Assembly: GCA_001627865.1 (NCBI GenBank)
Contig: LUQO01000047.1
Location: 1-64,000 of the forward strand
Source of the DNA: SAR324 cluster bacterium REDSEA-S27_B3
GTDB taxonomy: Bacteria > SAR324 > NAC60-12
DNA length: 64,000 nt
Direction of reading: 5' to 3'
The position numbers and the translations under genes were made by a program. This document shows positions 54,860-64,000 of this stretch, piece by piece. Within the stretch, counting starts at the first letter, position 1. Every line of letters starts with the position of its first letter. The notes under the pieces are model-generated. The model saw only the letters and a program-made list of their open reading frames with translations, had not been told where the DNA came from and searched no databases.

Positions 54860-56112
54860 AAATGTTTGTCTGAGATGGGAAGTATTGGAACCTTCCCTAG
54901 AAAGGTGAGATAACTGAGAAAGAATAATCCAACAAATCCAAGTGTAATCAGCAGCTCATGTAAACCCATATATACATGGTAATGTCCGTAGTGCTGCAAA
55001 GATGGCACGACCATCAAGTAAATGGCAAACCATTGTCCGATTGCCACCCAAATGCCCATCACACGGATATAATTCGGAACACGGCAAAAAGTTTTCGGTA
55101 AAAGTCCGAGGAAAGGTATAGCAAATACACTGATTATTATCAGCAGAAACATCAGTGCCCATGGTTGTTCCATTGAGCGTATTACTAAAAATGGTGTTTC
55201 TTCAGGCATATCTGCATACCAGATCACAAGATACTGTGAGTAACCCATATAAGCCCATAGCAATGAAAAAGCAAAAACCATTTTTGCCAGATCATGCAAA
55301 CGATTAATTGTAATATAGTCTTGTATTCCGAATTTGTTTCTCACAGTAACACTGATTGCCAGCATTAATCCCATGAAAGCATGCATGTTTCCTATAATAA
55401 AAAATACTCCGAACAATGTGCTAAACCATTCCTGATCAAGGGTCATTACAAAATCCCAGGCTAAAAATGAGCCGCCAAACGTATACAGTAGCGCCAGAGT
55501 AGGTGCTAATTTTCGGGATAATTTTTCCAAGCGGATCACTTCATCTTCATGCTCACCATATCCGTTCAATATTTTGTCAGCAAAAGCACCACCCCAATCT
55601 GAACCCAATAATTTACGGGCAAGTGCAATATCCGGCTTAATAGACGTTTTAACAAACCACCATGAAACCGCATATATCAATACTAACCAGGCAATATTTC
55701 TGCTGACAAAGAATGGCAGGTTTAGCCACCCTGCTTTTACAGCAACACCATGATGTAAAAATGGAGTGTGTGTCCATTCATAAAGTACTTTGCTTCCAAA
55801 TAAAACTATGATGAACATCAAAAAGGAAATCGGCAAAAACCCTGCACAGGCTTCTGCAAGACGCTTGAAAGGCCGACCCCATTTAGCATCAGTTAGCTGC
55901 CAAATCACACTGAACAAAATACCCGCGTGAGCAACTCCTGCCCAAAAAACAGTATTAATTAAAAATGCCTGCCAGGTGCGGACGACGCTGTCATCACCAC
56001 CAGTAGTCAGACCAAAGATGAACATCCCAGCGCCTATAATTATTAAAACCCAAAGTAAGCGCTTTATGTTATCAGGAATTATAAATAACGATTTTTCTGC
56101 AATTTCTTTCAT
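54835..56112 (-). CDS. actF: Alternative complex III subunit ActF (quinone-binding NrfD-like membrane protein)
   Basis: 425 residues with about ten membrane helices. LINTVFWAGVAHAGILFSVIW and the later LLWAYMGYSQYLVIWYADMPEET are typical ActF strings; the latter recalls the quinol-side loops of ActC and NrfD. It forms the second integral membrane subunit of quinol:cytochrome c/HiPIP oxidoreductase. The start overlaps the actE stop by 4 bp, which indicates translational coupling. This completes the conserved A-F order. Confidence 0.92.
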   Translation of the reverse strand: MKEIAEKSLFIIPDNIKRLLWVLIIIGAGMFIFGLTTGGDDSVVRTWQAFLINTVFWAGVAHAGILFSVIWQLTDAKWGRPFKRLAEACAGFLPISFLMFIIVLFGSKVLYEWTHTPFLHHGVAVKAGWLNLPFFVSRNIAWLVLIYAVSWWFVKTSIKPDIALARKLLGSDWGGAFADKILNGYGEHEDEVIRLEKLSRKLAPTLALLYTFGGSFLAWDFVMTLDQEWFSTLFGVFFIIGNMHAFMGLMLAISVTVRNKFGIQDYITINRLHDLAKMVFAFSLLWAYMGYSQYLVIWYADMPEETPFLVIRSMEQPWALMFLLIIISVFAIPFLGLLPKTFCRVPNYIRVMGIWVAIGQWFAIYLMVVPSLQHYGHYHVYMGLHELLITLGFVGLFFLSYLTFLGKVPILPISDKHLCRSWHGH

Positions 56113-56795
56113 TGACTTACCATTATGCCAAATGAATCACTCATCATGTAGTTAACCATATCCCATCGATCCCGAACTGAAGTCTGTGCGCCATATGAAG
56201 GCATTAACCCTCGCGGCTCCTGAAAGAAACTGCCATATTTAATCTTGTTATACAAGTGTGATGAAGCAGTTGGTATCCGAAAAAATGCTGTGATAGGAGG
56301 TGCAGGTACACCCTTTTCTACCACTATGGTTTGTGACATACCATCCTCTCCATGACATACAGCACAATATGTATTATACAGAATTTGTCCCCGTTTTAAT
56401 GATTCTGCTGTTGCCTGTGTGGGATTTTTTGGAAAAAATTCCCTGGGATTCCCTTTGATTCCTGAACCATCTCCGTAAATTGCTGGAATGAACGGATCAT
56501 AAATCTTTACAACTTTTCCCAGGACCATTCTTACAGGCACAGATTTTTCCGGAAACTCAATATAGCTTCCTTCTTCCTGTGCTTTGAGATGTTTTCCATC
56601 ATACATTTCTTGAAAAAATGGATAATCTTTTCCATCAAACCAAGGTCTATTATCATTCTTGATCTGATATCCCCTTTGAGGATCAAAATATGGATACTGT
56701 TCCATTGCCGTAACAATTCCTGCTGTCAACATCAAAGCTGCAAAAAAACATGCATACAAGCATTTTTTTAAGGTGCAAGAATTATTTTTCGACAT
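56109..56795 (-). CDS. actE: Alternative complex III subunit ActE (monohaem cytochrome c)
   Basis: 228 residues with a hydrophobic N-terminal export segment (about 11-30) and one haem motif, CAVCH at 144-148, in a class I cytochrome c domain (GQILYNTYCAVCHGEDG). A later Met-rich segment (GLMPSYGAQTSVRDRWDMVNYM) should supply the axial Met. It carries electrons from the complex towards its acceptor on the periplasmic side. It overlaps actD by 14 bp and actF by 4 bp. Confidence 0.93.
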   Translation of the reverse strand: MSKNNSCTLKKCLYACFFAALMLTAGIVTAMEQYPYFDPQRGYQIKNDNRPWFDGKDYPFFQEMYDGKHLKAQEEGSYIEFPEKSVPVRMVLGKVVKIYDPFIPAIYGDGSGIKGNPREFFPKNPTQATAESLKRGQILYNTYCAVCHGEDGMSQTIVVEKGVPAPPITAFFRIPTASSHLYNKIKYGSFFQEPRGLMPSYGAQTSVRDRWDMVNYMMSDSFGIMVSQ

Positions 56796-57306
56796 GCACC
56801 TCCTCTGCGCCGTTGCTTTTCATAATTGTTTCAAATTGCTCAAGATTTGCTGCATCACACCGCACTACTACACCGAAACGATCCCGCTGAAAACGTCTAT
56901 ATTTTTTGGCAGCCTTTGGTATAGGAAATCGGAATGAGTCTATAATTCCAAGAAGTGCTATACTGATCAATGTAAAGATAGTGGTGAACAAAACCGTCAG
57001 TTCAAATCCAATGATTGTATAAGGTGGAATGGCCAAAATAGGTTTTCCACTTACAGGCAAAACCCAATCAGAAGCAGTCCATGCAGGCAAACTGTAACCG
57101 ACAAAACACCCCAGCGCTCCAAAAAACAATGCAATCCAGGGAAGAACAGTTGTTGGATTTCCTAATGCATGATCAATTTCATGCCTTGGACAAGGAGTAA
57201 TCACAGTAGGCTGAACTCCCTTTTCCCGGATTTGCTCTATAGTTTCGGTGGTTTCATCCATATATTCGAAAATTCCCCACACACCGGTAAAATTACCCAT
57301 CACCAT
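56782..57306 (-). CDS. actD: Alternative complex III subunit ActD (DUF3341)
   Basis: 174 residues. The N-terminal soluble part (GVWGIFEYMDETTETIEQIREKG) is followed by two membrane helices (PWIALFFGALGCFVGYSL; FELTVLFTTIFTLISIALLG) and a cytoplasmic end with DRFGVVVRCD. This is the DUF3341 layout of ActD, a structural subunit beside ActC. Two in-frame ATGs (57306, 57300) could start it; both overlap the actC end. It overlaps actE by 14 bp. Confidence 0.92.
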   Translation of the reverse strand: MVMGNFTGVWGIFEYMDETTETIEQIREKGVQPTVITPCPRHEIDHALGNPTTVLPWIALFFGALGCFVGYSLPAWTASDWVLPVSGKPILAIPPYTIIGFELTVLFTTIFTLISIALLGIIDSFRFPIPKAAKKYRRFQRDRFGVVVRCDAANLEQFETIMKSNGAEEVHVEK

Positions 57307-58759
57307 CCTTTTTTACATTGTTTTTCATTGGAGGCTTAGTCCCTTCCTTCAATTCCATGATAGCCATTGGCGGCAAGCTCTTGACAAATATAGTAAACAA
57401 AGTAAAGAAAAATCCAAAACTGCCTATGGTGACACCTGTTTCCACTATGGTAGGCCAGTATTCTCCCCAGGACGCAGGATCATATTCGTGCTGTAAAGAA
57501 CTGCCGATAATATTGAATCTTTCAAACCACATCCCAACATTAATCAAAGCAGCAATTATCCAAACTGCCAGAGGGTTATTTCTGACTTTCCAGCGCCACA
57601 GAGGTATGGGGGCAATTACGTTACAAAAAACCATCAGCCAGAATGCAATCTGAGGGAAGTTGAGTTGGTTATCACCCAGTAATGTCCAGCTTTGCATCTC
57701 ACCAAAAGGACGGTAGTAAAAAATAGCCCGTTCATAGGGGCTTCCGCTGTAATATCCGATGAAAAATTCTGTGGCATAAGCGTATCCCACAATAATTGAT
57801 GTGAAAATAATCACTCTCGAAACACTTTGAATCACATGATTTGTAATATAATCCTGTAATCCAAAAACTGCCCGTATTGGAATCAAAACTGTTAATACCA
57901 TTGCAAGTCCGGAAAATATTGCTCCGGCCACAAAATAGGGCGCAAAAATTGTGGTATGCCACCCCGGAACAGAAGACATGGCAAAGTCCCAGGACACGAT
58001 AGAATGCACTGAAAAAACAAGTGGGGTGGCAAATGCAGCAAAAATGAGATAGCCACGCATGTAATGCACCCATTGATGGTTAGTTCCTCTCCAGGCTAAA
58101 GCCAATGGAGCATAAACCAAAGCTTTCAGTTTTTTACCCTTACGGATTGCTTCATCACGTAAAATTGCAATGTCCGGAATCAACCCCAACAGGAAGAACA
58201 TGATTGAAACAGACATATAAGTTGTCACCGCAAATACATCCCAAAGAAGTGGTGACTTGAAGTTAACCCAAAGCATCCTTTCATTAGGATAAGGAATAAG
58301 CCAGAAAGCAAGCCATGGTCGTCCAATGTGTATTAGGGGGAATAGTCCCGCAGTAAACACAGCGAATACAGTCATGGCTTCAGCGCTGCGATAAATTGCT
58401 GTTCGCCATGGTGCGCGTGTTAAATAAAATACCGCAGAAATAAGCGTCCCGGCATGACCTATCCCAATCCAAAATACAAAGTTTGTAATATAAAAACCCC
58501 AGGCAATAGGATGACTGATTCCACTATAACCAATCCCAACATCAACCTGAATGGCAAAACTTAGTGCACCTAAGCCTAAAGCCATTATGAAACCAAGCAG
58601 CAGGAGATAGTATGATGGATGCGGCTTGTCCAGCATAGCCAGCATTTCATCATTTATTTCTCCATAACCCAGGGTTGTTGCCTTGATTCCTGGATGGCCT
58701 ATGTGTTCATCTATGATAACCTTCCCTGCAGTAGGGTCATATCCCGAAGCTGTTCCCAT
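57293..58759 (-). CDS. actC: Alternative complex III subunit ActC (NrfD-like, quinol-binding)
   Basis: 488 residues, ten predicted membrane helices of the NrfD/PsrC family. YITNFVFWIGIGHAGTLISAVFYL, RSAEAMTVFAVFTAGLFPLIHIGRPW and the periplasmic loop QWVHYMRGYLIFAAF are strongly conserved in ActC. It provides the quinol-oxidising site and probably proton routes. It lies 30 bp after actB. Confidence 0.94.
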   Translation of the reverse strand: MGTASGYDPTAGKVIIDEHIGHPGIKATTLGYGEINDEMLAMLDKPHPSYYLLLLGFIMALGLGALSFAIQVDVGIGYSGISHPIAWGFYITNFVFWIGIGHAGTLISAVFYLTRAPWRTAIYRSAEAMTVFAVFTAGLFPLIHIGRPWLAFWLIPYPNERMLWVNFKSPLLWDVFAVTTYMSVSIMFFLLGLIPDIAILRDEAIRKGKKLKALVYAPLALAWRGTNHQWVHYMRGYLIFAAFATPLVFSVHSIVSWDFAMSSVPGWHTTIFAPYFVAGAIFSGLAMVLTVLIPIRAVFGLQDYITNHVIQSVSRVIIFTSIIVGYAYATEFFIGYYSGSPYERAIFYYRPFGEMQSWTLLGDNQLNFPQIAFWLMVFCNVIAPIPLWRWKVRNNPLAVWIIAALINVGMWFERFNIIGSSLQHEYDPASWGEYWPTIVETGVTIGSFGFFFTLFTIFVKSLPPMAIMELKEGTKPPMKNNVKKDGDG

Positions 58760-58789
58760 TTATTCTCCGTTCACTCCTTGCTCAAATGG

Positions 58790-61762
58790 TTATCCATGAC
58801 TTGTTTCTGTTTCATGAGATTCGTGTTTCTCTGAACCATGTCCATCAATTTCTCTTGTATTGACTTTTTTCAGATACGTAATTGCAGGTTTATAATTAAG
58901 CTCAGCTAATACTTCATATTGCCGATCTCTATTTTCCTGATTATTTCTTAATGCCTGTTTGGCAACTTTGCTTTCTGGATCCATTAAATTGCCGAAAGTA
59001 ATAGCATTTGTTGGACAAGTTTGTTGGCATGCAGTCTTTACTTCACCATCTTCCAGATCTCGTCCAAGATTATTAGCATCATGTTTGGCTGTATTAATTC
59101 GCTGCACACAGAATGTGCATTTTTCCATTACCCCGACTTCACGCGTTGTGATTGTACTGTTCAACTGCTGATCCAGCGGAGATGGGAATTCATAATCGAA
59201 CCAGTTAAACCGCCTAACTTTGTATGCGCAGTTGTTTGAGCAGTACCTTGTTCCTACACAACGGTTGTACACCATTGCGTTTAGTCCTTCAGGATTATGA
59301 TATGTAGCATAAACAGGACAGACAGTTTCGCAGCCGGCATTGCCGCATTGTTGACAAAGCATAGGCGTAAAACGTGTTTCATGATCATCCCCCATACCTT
59401 CAATGTATCGCTCAAGTCGTATCCAGGACATTTCACGTCCAATCGCAGTCCTCATTTTTCCAACAACAGGGAGATTATTTTCTGCATAACATGCAACAAC
59501 ACATGCAGAACATCCGTTGCATCGATCTAAATCAATAGTCATTCCCCACCGATACGGTTTGTAATATCCAGCGGTTTCTGAACGATCCGGATAAAATTCA
59601 GAAGGACGAGCATGTTTCCCGTGATGATCTCCACCTTTAGCCAACTCTTCAACAGTGGTAGCGGCAGCAATATTCCGTCCAAGCTGACGTGCATTCCCAT
59701 CAGTGTTTACTGTGAAGGATTTATCATTAACCATCTTAAGTTGTGCTTGTGTTCCAACAAGGGTTAAAGAACCGGTACCGTCCAGATTGTTGGGCAAAAG
59801 ATCCATCACATTAATTCCGAATCCGTCTGCAACATCTCCAGAATGCTGATGTCCCTGTCCCAAAGGGATTGCAATTGCGTCCCTGTGAATTCCAAAATGA
59901 TAATAAGCAGTTGCTTGAACTGAACCATGCGGTGTACTAACTTCCACAATTGCCCGGTCATTAATACCCATTTTCTGTGCAGTGTCCGGATTTATTTCCA
60001 CCCAGGAATCCCAGACAATCTGGCTCATTGGATTTGGAACTTCCTGTAACCAAGGTTTGTTTGCACCACTGCCGTCGCCATGAAATATTGAGGCTGTTGG
60101 GATCAAAGTCAGTCCGTCCTTTGCAGTCATGCCTGGGTCATTGACCTGAACAGAAGTTACTTTTCTGTTCAAACTCACATGAGCATATTCAGGTTTTTGG
60201 AAAATACCTCCGTTTTCCAATACTTTAATCCAAAAGTTGTCAAAGTTACCCGTGTCTCCAACTTCGCTTTGAACTTTTCTCCATTTATTCTGTAAATAAT
60301 CAAAATAGCTTGAAATACCTGAAAATGCTTTGTTGTTAACTTGCTGAACAGCCTCCAACAAAATATCTTCACGGGCTTTTGCATCAAACCCCTTAACAGC
60401 TGTCATTACTGGCTGCTGAATACTTCGTACTCCGCTTCTTGGGAATGCGTCTCCCCAACTTTCATAAGCGGTAAGAGCAGGCAATACCAGGTTAGCTGCA
60501 TGAGAAGTTTCGCTTTTTTGAGAGACAATACTGACCACAAATGCTTTTTGCATAGCTTGCAATAACTCCACTGATGGAGGAAGCGCGTAAACAGGATTGG
60601 AGTCATCAATGATTAAAAGTTTGATTTTTCCTGAATTCAGGTCGTTGATCAACTGCACTATTTGCTGATGAGATGATGTTTCAGAGGGTGATTGATCATA
60701 AAAACGAACTGTTTCGCCCAATGCACCAGAAACAGCGTTAAGTATATTAACAGCAGTTAATGTTTCAACACTCTGTTCTGTTGCGGCAAGGTTTCCTCCC
60801 CCAAGTGCCAACAGTGTGCTGTGTCCAATTACATCTTTTGCCAGCTCACGAAGTAATTCAGCTGAAACGCCTGTTGCTTCAGAAACTTTTTCGGGCGAAT
60901 AGGATTCAAGGAATTTTTTCAGGAATTTATAATTATCTTTCTCTTCACGAATAACAGACGCAATTGCCAATGCAGCTAATCCTTCAGTTCCCGGATTAAT
61001 CATGACCCAACGGTCTGCTTTTGCACCAGTAAGAGAAACATGAGGTGATACATGAATTAACCTGTTCTTTTTACCATCCTTATAGGCATGTGTGTCAGCG
61101 AAACGTCTGGCATTTTCAACAGTATTCCCCCAACTTTCCAGAAAATCAGCACCGAAGTTAAGGATTATTCCAGCGTTTTCGAAAGCATATTCGGGAATAT
61201 CTGCACGTCCAAATGCAATTCTGTTCGCCTCTACCAGACTGTTTTGATTAAGTAAATTAAATCCTACACGCCTGCCTCCGCCAGCGGCATCTAACCATTC
61301 ATCTATAAAATCGCCATCACTGCCTGTTGTCGGTTTGCCAATGTAAGCGATTGCACCAGATGCTGTCTGCATTACAGCAGCAAACTGCTTCATTCCCTCT
61401 TCCCAAGGAATCTGTTTCCCATCAGCAAGAGGATGGGCAATGCGTGAGGGATTGTAAAGAGTTTGCATTGAGGCCTGTCCGCGTGCGCACAGTGCCCCTT
61501 GATTAATTGGATGATTTGGATTACCTTCTGCTTTTTGAGCGCGATGTTCCCTTGTAGTAACCATCATTCCACATGCCGCTTCGCATTCACGGCAGGTAGT
61601 CATATAGTTATATGTGGTGTGAGGAGTATATTCATAATTTGTAGGAGGTACCAGCATGGGAATCAGTTTCTCGGGCTTTTTCTCACATCCCGCGATAACT
61701 GCGGTTGCTCCGCCGGCTCCCATGTATTTGAATAATTTCCTTCTGCTGAGGCCTTTCTTCAT
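58790..61762 (-). CDS. actB: Alternative complex III subunit ActB (molybdopterin-oxidoreductase-like/iron-sulfur fusion)
   Basis: 990 residues. The N-terminus has a twin-arginine motif (SRRKLFKYMG) and a lipobox-like VIAGC with C26, so the protein is exported folded and may be lipid-anchored. Residues about 40-700 form a molybdopterin-oxidoreductase-like domain, which in ActB holds no Mo cofactor. From about 748 come ferredoxin-type clusters: CNGCSACVVAC, CQQCGNAGCETVCPV, CVGTRYCSNNC and CTFCVQRI...CQQTCPTNAI, which should hold three [4Fe-4S] and one [3Fe-4S]. It moves electrons from ActC to the cytochrome subunits on the periplasmic side. Confidence 0.95.
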   Translation of the reverse strand: MKKGLSRRKLFKYMGAGGATAVIAGCEKKPEKLIPMLVPPTNYEYTPHTTYNYMTTCRECEAACGMMVTTREHRAQKAEGNPNHPINQGALCARGQASMQTLYNPSRIAHPLADGKQIPWEEGMKQFAAVMQTASGAIAYIGKPTTGSDGDFIDEWLDAAGGGRRVGFNLLNQNSLVEANRIAFGRADIPEYAFENAGIILNFGADFLESWGNTVENARRFADTHAYKDGKKNRLIHVSPHVSLTGAKADRWVMINPGTEGLAALAIASVIREEKDNYKFLKKFLESYSPEKVSEATGVSAELLRELAKDVIGHSTLLALGGGNLAATEQSVETLTAVNILNAVSGALGETVRFYDQSPSETSSHQQIVQLINDLNSGKIKLLIIDDSNPVYALPPSVELLQAMQKAFVVSIVSQKSETSHAANLVLPALTAYESWGDAFPRSGVRSIQQPVMTAVKGFDAKAREDILLEAVQQVNNKAFSGISSYFDYLQNKWRKVQSEVGDTGNFDNFWIKVLENGGIFQKPEYAHVSLNRKVTSVQVNDPGMTAKDGLTLIPTASIFHGDGSGANKPWLQEVPNPMSQIVWDSWVEINPDTAQKMGINDRAIVEVSTPHGSVQATAYYHFGIHRDAIAIPLGQGHQHSGDVADGFGINVMDLLPNNLDGTGSLTLVGTQAQLKMVNDKSFTVNTDGNARQLGRNIAAATTVEELAKGGDHHGKHARPSEFYPDRSETAGYYKPYRWGMTIDLDRCNGCSACVVACYAENNLPVVGKMRTAIGREMSWIRLERYIEGMGDDHETRFTPMLCQQCGNAGCETVCPVYATYHNPEGLNAMVYNRCVGTRYCSNNCAYKVRRFNWFDYEFPSPLDQQLNSTITTREVGVMEKCTFCVQRINTAKHDANNLGRDLEDGEVKTACQQTCPTNAITFGNLMDPESKVAKQALRNNQENRDRQYEVLAELNYKPAITYLKKVNTREIDGHGSEKHESHETETSHG

Positions 61763-61793
61763 TCAGATCTCCTTTGTAAAATCTCGCGACTTA

Positions 61794-62522
61794 TTAATAA
61801 TGGCATGTTAAACAGTCCAATGTGTTTGGGTTGTGAAATCCCTTATCATTGATAAGACCGATAGCTGCTTCACGTTCTATATCCATTTCTTTTGCATGAA
61901 ACCAGCCGGCCCATGTGTTGCCAGTACGCTTACGTTCTTTAGCTCCTTTTACTTGCAGGTGACACTCCATACACCATCCCATCTTTCCGAAATTATCATC
62001 CACCTGTTTCATTCCATCCATACTGCGAACATCACCGTGACATGCTATGCAACGTTCGTCTCCTCCTGTTCTGAATAGCGCTAACTTGCATTCTAAACTT
62101 CTTGGTGCGTTTTCAGCATCACATCCCCCTCCTGCATCACTGATGAGGCGATCACTGTCAGCATTGATATGTTTTTTGTGAGGGAATCGAACAAAATCCG
62201 GTATATCATGAACCTTAACCCATGGTATAGGAATGTTTTTGGACCAGTATTCACGCATTTTATTAACTTCACTGCTTTCAGGCTTCACCAATTTCATTTC
62301 CTGCGGTCCATGACAACCAATACATGTACTGACAGGCGGAACTCCTGAAGAGAACGAACGCCTGGCATAGAGATGACAGTATTGACAGGGAATTCCGTTT
62401 TGAACTGTGTGGAGCTTGTGGCTGAAGGCTATAGGCTGCTTTGCATAAGCTGCCGAAGAGTATATCGTGATAAATAAAAAAGATATAAGCAAACTTAGCA
62501 AATTGAATTGCCGTGAAACCAT
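61794..62522 (-). CDS. actA: Alternative complex III subunit ActA (pentahaem cytochrome c)
   Basis: 242 residues with a signal peptide (LLISFLFITIYSSAAYA|K) and five haem-attachment motifs: CQYCH (46-50), CIGCH (67-71), CIACH (158-162), CMECH (184-188), CLTCH (237-241). Five c-type haems and its place as first gene match ActA. It stands 31 bp upstream of actB. A consensus-like promoter lies about 160 bp upstream. It belongs to the complex that replaces cytochrome bc1, oxidising quinol and reducing cytochrome c or HiPIP. Confidence 0.95.
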   Translation of the reverse strand: MVSRQFNLLSLLISFLFITIYSSAAYAKQPIAFSHKLHTVQNGIPCQYCHLYARRSFSSGVPPVSTCIGCHGPQEMKLVKPESSEVNKMREYWSKNIPIPWVKVHDIPDFVRFPHKKHINADSDRLISDAGGGCDAENAPRSLECKLALFRTGGDERCIACHGDVRSMDGMKQVDDNFGKMGWCMECHLQVKGAKERKRTGNTWAGWFHAKEMDIEREAAIGLINDKGFHNPNTLDCLTCHY

Positions 62523-62680
62523 GTAAATATGTATAAAGAATAAAGATTGTTTAACAATTAAATTTCAGTGAAGCATGAAATCATGTAGCTCGAAAAATTG
62601 CAACCCTTTTTTTAAAAATTTATCTTTTTTTGGGGTTTAATTAGAGCTACATCTCAATATAATACTCAAATTTAAACTGC

Positions 62681-62708
62681 ATTATAAAAATAAATTAACT
62701 TTGTTCAA
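62681..62708 (-). promoter_or_regulatory. Candidate sigma-70 promoter of the act operon
   Basis: Minus strand: -35 TTGAAC (62708-62703), 16-bp spacer, perfect -10 TATAAT (62686-62681). The leader to actA is about 150 nt. Confidence 0.62.
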
Positions 62709-62739
62709 TTAAATAGTATAAAGTTGTCACTGCTTCAGT

Positions 62740-63330
62740 TTATGTGTTGAAGTAGTCAGGTTCCTCACCAATTTTCCATTTTATGTTGCATCCCATACTA
62801 GGCATCTGTTCTGCTGGAATAACTGTCCCCTGAAGCAAAGCATTAGTCGCATTGCGGAGATCCTCTCCTGTTACCGGAACTGAGTTTTTTGGTCTGCTTG
62901 AATCATATTGACCTCTGTAAACTAAATTACGTTCTTTGTCATATAGAAAAAAATCTGGAGTGCATGCTGCCCGATATGCTTTAGCAATCTCCTGGCTCTC
63001 ATCAAATAAATAAGGAAATGGGTAAGAATAATTTGCAGCTTCTTCACTCATTTTTTCAGGACTGTCGTCAGGAAAACTTTCTACATCATTTGAACTTATC
63101 GCAACTACTCCAAGCCCTTTCTTTTGAAATTCAGTCACAAAATTTACAAATGAATCTCGAATATGAACCACGTAAGGACAGTGATTGCAGATGAATACAA
63201 CCAACAAAGCAGGATATTCTTTGAAAGATTCCAGTGAAACGAGCTTTTCTCCCTTTTCGAGATTCAAGTTAGGTAGTTCAAAACCAGGCGCAGGCAAACC
63301 CAGTTTTTCCATTGTAGATTTATGTGCCAC
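62740..63330 (-). CDS. Thioredoxin-like redoxin-domain protein (AhpC/TSA family)
   Basis: 196 residues with the redoxin fold: LPAPGFELPNLN at the start, LLVVFICNHCPYVV with cysteines 48 and 51, then VVAISSNDVESFPDDSPEKM and PYLFDESQEIAKAYRAACTPDFFLYD. The CNHCPYV active site defines a common group of small cytoplasmic redoxins annotated as thioredoxin-family or peroxiredoxin-like. No signal peptide. It could reduce disulfides or peroxides; exact role unknown. It is a separate transcription unit between actA and the tRNA. Confidence 0.88.
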   Translation of the reverse strand: MAHKSTMEKLGLPAPGFELPNLNLEKGEKLVSLESFKEYPALLVVFICNHCPYVVHIRDSFVNFVTEFQKKGLGVVAISSNDVESFPDDSPEKMSEEAANYSYPFPYLFDESQEIAKAYRAACTPDFFLYDKERNLVYRGQYDSSRPKNSVPVTGEDLRNATNALLQGTVIPAEQMPSMGCNIKWKIGEEPDYFNT

Positions 63331-63667
63331 CTTTATGTGTCCTTAACTATAAGTATTTACAGTACACATTCAAATTAATGAAATTAAATCAAAAATACTA
63401 ACGAATATAATTATCATTCTGCATTATTTTGTCGAGTTTATTTTTTAACACAAGACATAAGCTCAACATCTGCTCCCACAATTTTCAACAATAATTCTTA
63501 CTTTTTTTGACATTCAACTGCTGATTCACTACCTTGATCCTTTATAACATACGGCTGCTAATACTTTCTGATGAGTCATTGCGTTATTACAGTAATGGTT
63601 TCTTTCTCATTTTATCTCCTTGTGATAAAATAGCTTCCAGCAAACAACCTTAGATCATCCAGAAGAA
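63331..63667. other. intergenic region between the redoxin gene and tRNA-Arg
   Basis: AT-rich. No ORF, hairpin or other element is supported by eye. It should hold the redoxin promoter at its left side and the 3' trailer of the tRNA. Confidence 0.45.
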
Positions 63668-63743
63668 TGGTGCTCCCACCGCGACTCGAACGCGGAGCTA
63701 GGGATTAGGAATCCCCTATTTTATCCAGTTAAACTATGGGAGC
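63668..63743 (-). tRNA. tRNA-Arg (anticodon CCU)
   Basis: 76 nt including an encoded CCA end. Acceptor arms GCTCCCA and TGGGAGC pair perfectly. The D arm GTTT/AAAT is weak, with one G-U pair. The anticodon stem GGGGA/TCCCT encloses loop TTCCTAA, giving anticodon CCT (CCU) for AGG. The T arm CCGCG-TTCGAGT-CGCGG is perfect. Confidence 0.95.
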
Positions 63744-63928
63744 TTAAGGCTGAACTAATCATGCAGCCGGTTAAAGACCGTCAAGATACATACAATTGAA
63801 CTCATAAATTATTTTTCAAGTCAACATTTTTTCTTTGCTTCATAAATTGAAACAAGAAAGCTGATTAAAAGCACAATTTCGTAATTAATAAATGCGACTT
63901 AAAAAAAGATTTATATAATCAACTGATA

Positions 63929-64000
63929 ATGTTAGAAAAACATAAATCTATAGCCAAAGATATAATTGACCTTGCTCATAAATATGGTGCTGAACAAGCA
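63929..64000 (+). CDS. Start of a possible PmbA/TldD-family protein (cut by window end)
   Basis: Only 24 codons are visible, from an ATG at 63929, with the frame open to the edge. The sequence IAKDIIDLAHKYGAEQA resembles the N-terminal helix of PmbA/TldE-type metalloprotease subunits, which typically read LELAKKxGADEAEV. The family call is tentative because of the short length. No clear ribosome site precedes it. Confidence 0.45.
   Translation, partial: MLEKHKSIAKDIIDLAHKYGAEQA

Noticed and set aside
1-64000. CRISPR arrays, integrases, transposases or prophage genes
   Set aside because: No regular spaced repeats and no recognisable recombinase or phage protein were found on either strand.

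Overview
The window looks like chromosomal DNA of a free-living, motile, respiring Gram-negative bacterium, probably a marine deltaproteobacterium-like lineage such as SAR324. That placement is an inference from the gene mix: tandem flagellins, an alternative complex III operon, TRAP and peptide-type importers, a sulfatase and overall AT-rich DNA. No rRNA, CRISPR array, transposase or integrase was seen. There is one tRNA, tRNA-Arg(CCU), near the right end.

Left region, 1-28.8 kb: an accessory catabolic island. It begins with the edge of a GC-rich [2Fe-2S] hydroxylase subunit. A minus-strand operon follows: HpaD-like class III extradiol dioxygenase, class I glutamine amidotransferase, aromatic-amino-acid-type decarboxylase and sulfatase. 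Next come an amidase, a plus-strand peptide-type ABC importer (SBP, two permeases, fused double ATPase), a second amidase and a malonyl-CoA synthetase (matB). Then a plus-strand operon carries a cytochrome P450, a glutamine-synthetase-like ligase and an HpaE-like aldehyde dehydrogenase. It is followed by an HpaG-like FAH-fold hydrolase, an acetoacetate-decarboxylase-family protein and a MarR regulator. A minus-strand TRAP operon (TakP-like SBP, enlarged DctQ, enlarged DctM) ends in a SABATH-type carboxyl methyltransferase. The HpaD operon and the P450 operon have the same promoter architecture: a near-identical perfect palindrome fills the -35/-10 spacer, so one repressor probably controls both. 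I infer that the island imports and degrades an aromatic amine, amide or acid. The amine would be gamma-glutamylated by the GS-like ligase and released by the amidotransferase-like protein, as in aniline catabolism, with ring opening by HpaD, HpaE and HpaG.

Middle region, 29.3-44.7 kb: a CPBP-type membrane protease homologue, then five flagellin-family genes in tandem. One of them has strongly degenerate terminal domains. Their leaders are long and structured, and two share hairpins that present GGA in a near-consensus CsrA site. A large secreted FG-GAP/VCBS repeat protein (about 15 repeats) follows on the opposite strand.

Right region, 45.3-64 kb: a compact housekeeping run, pepA-mgtE-holB-(small exported protein)-recD2-(periplasmic binding protein)-tsaC. 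On the other strand is a complete alternative complex III operon, actABCDEF, with a trailing predicted envelope protein. A redoxin-like gene, the tRNA and the start of a possible pmbA/tldD-family gene close the window.
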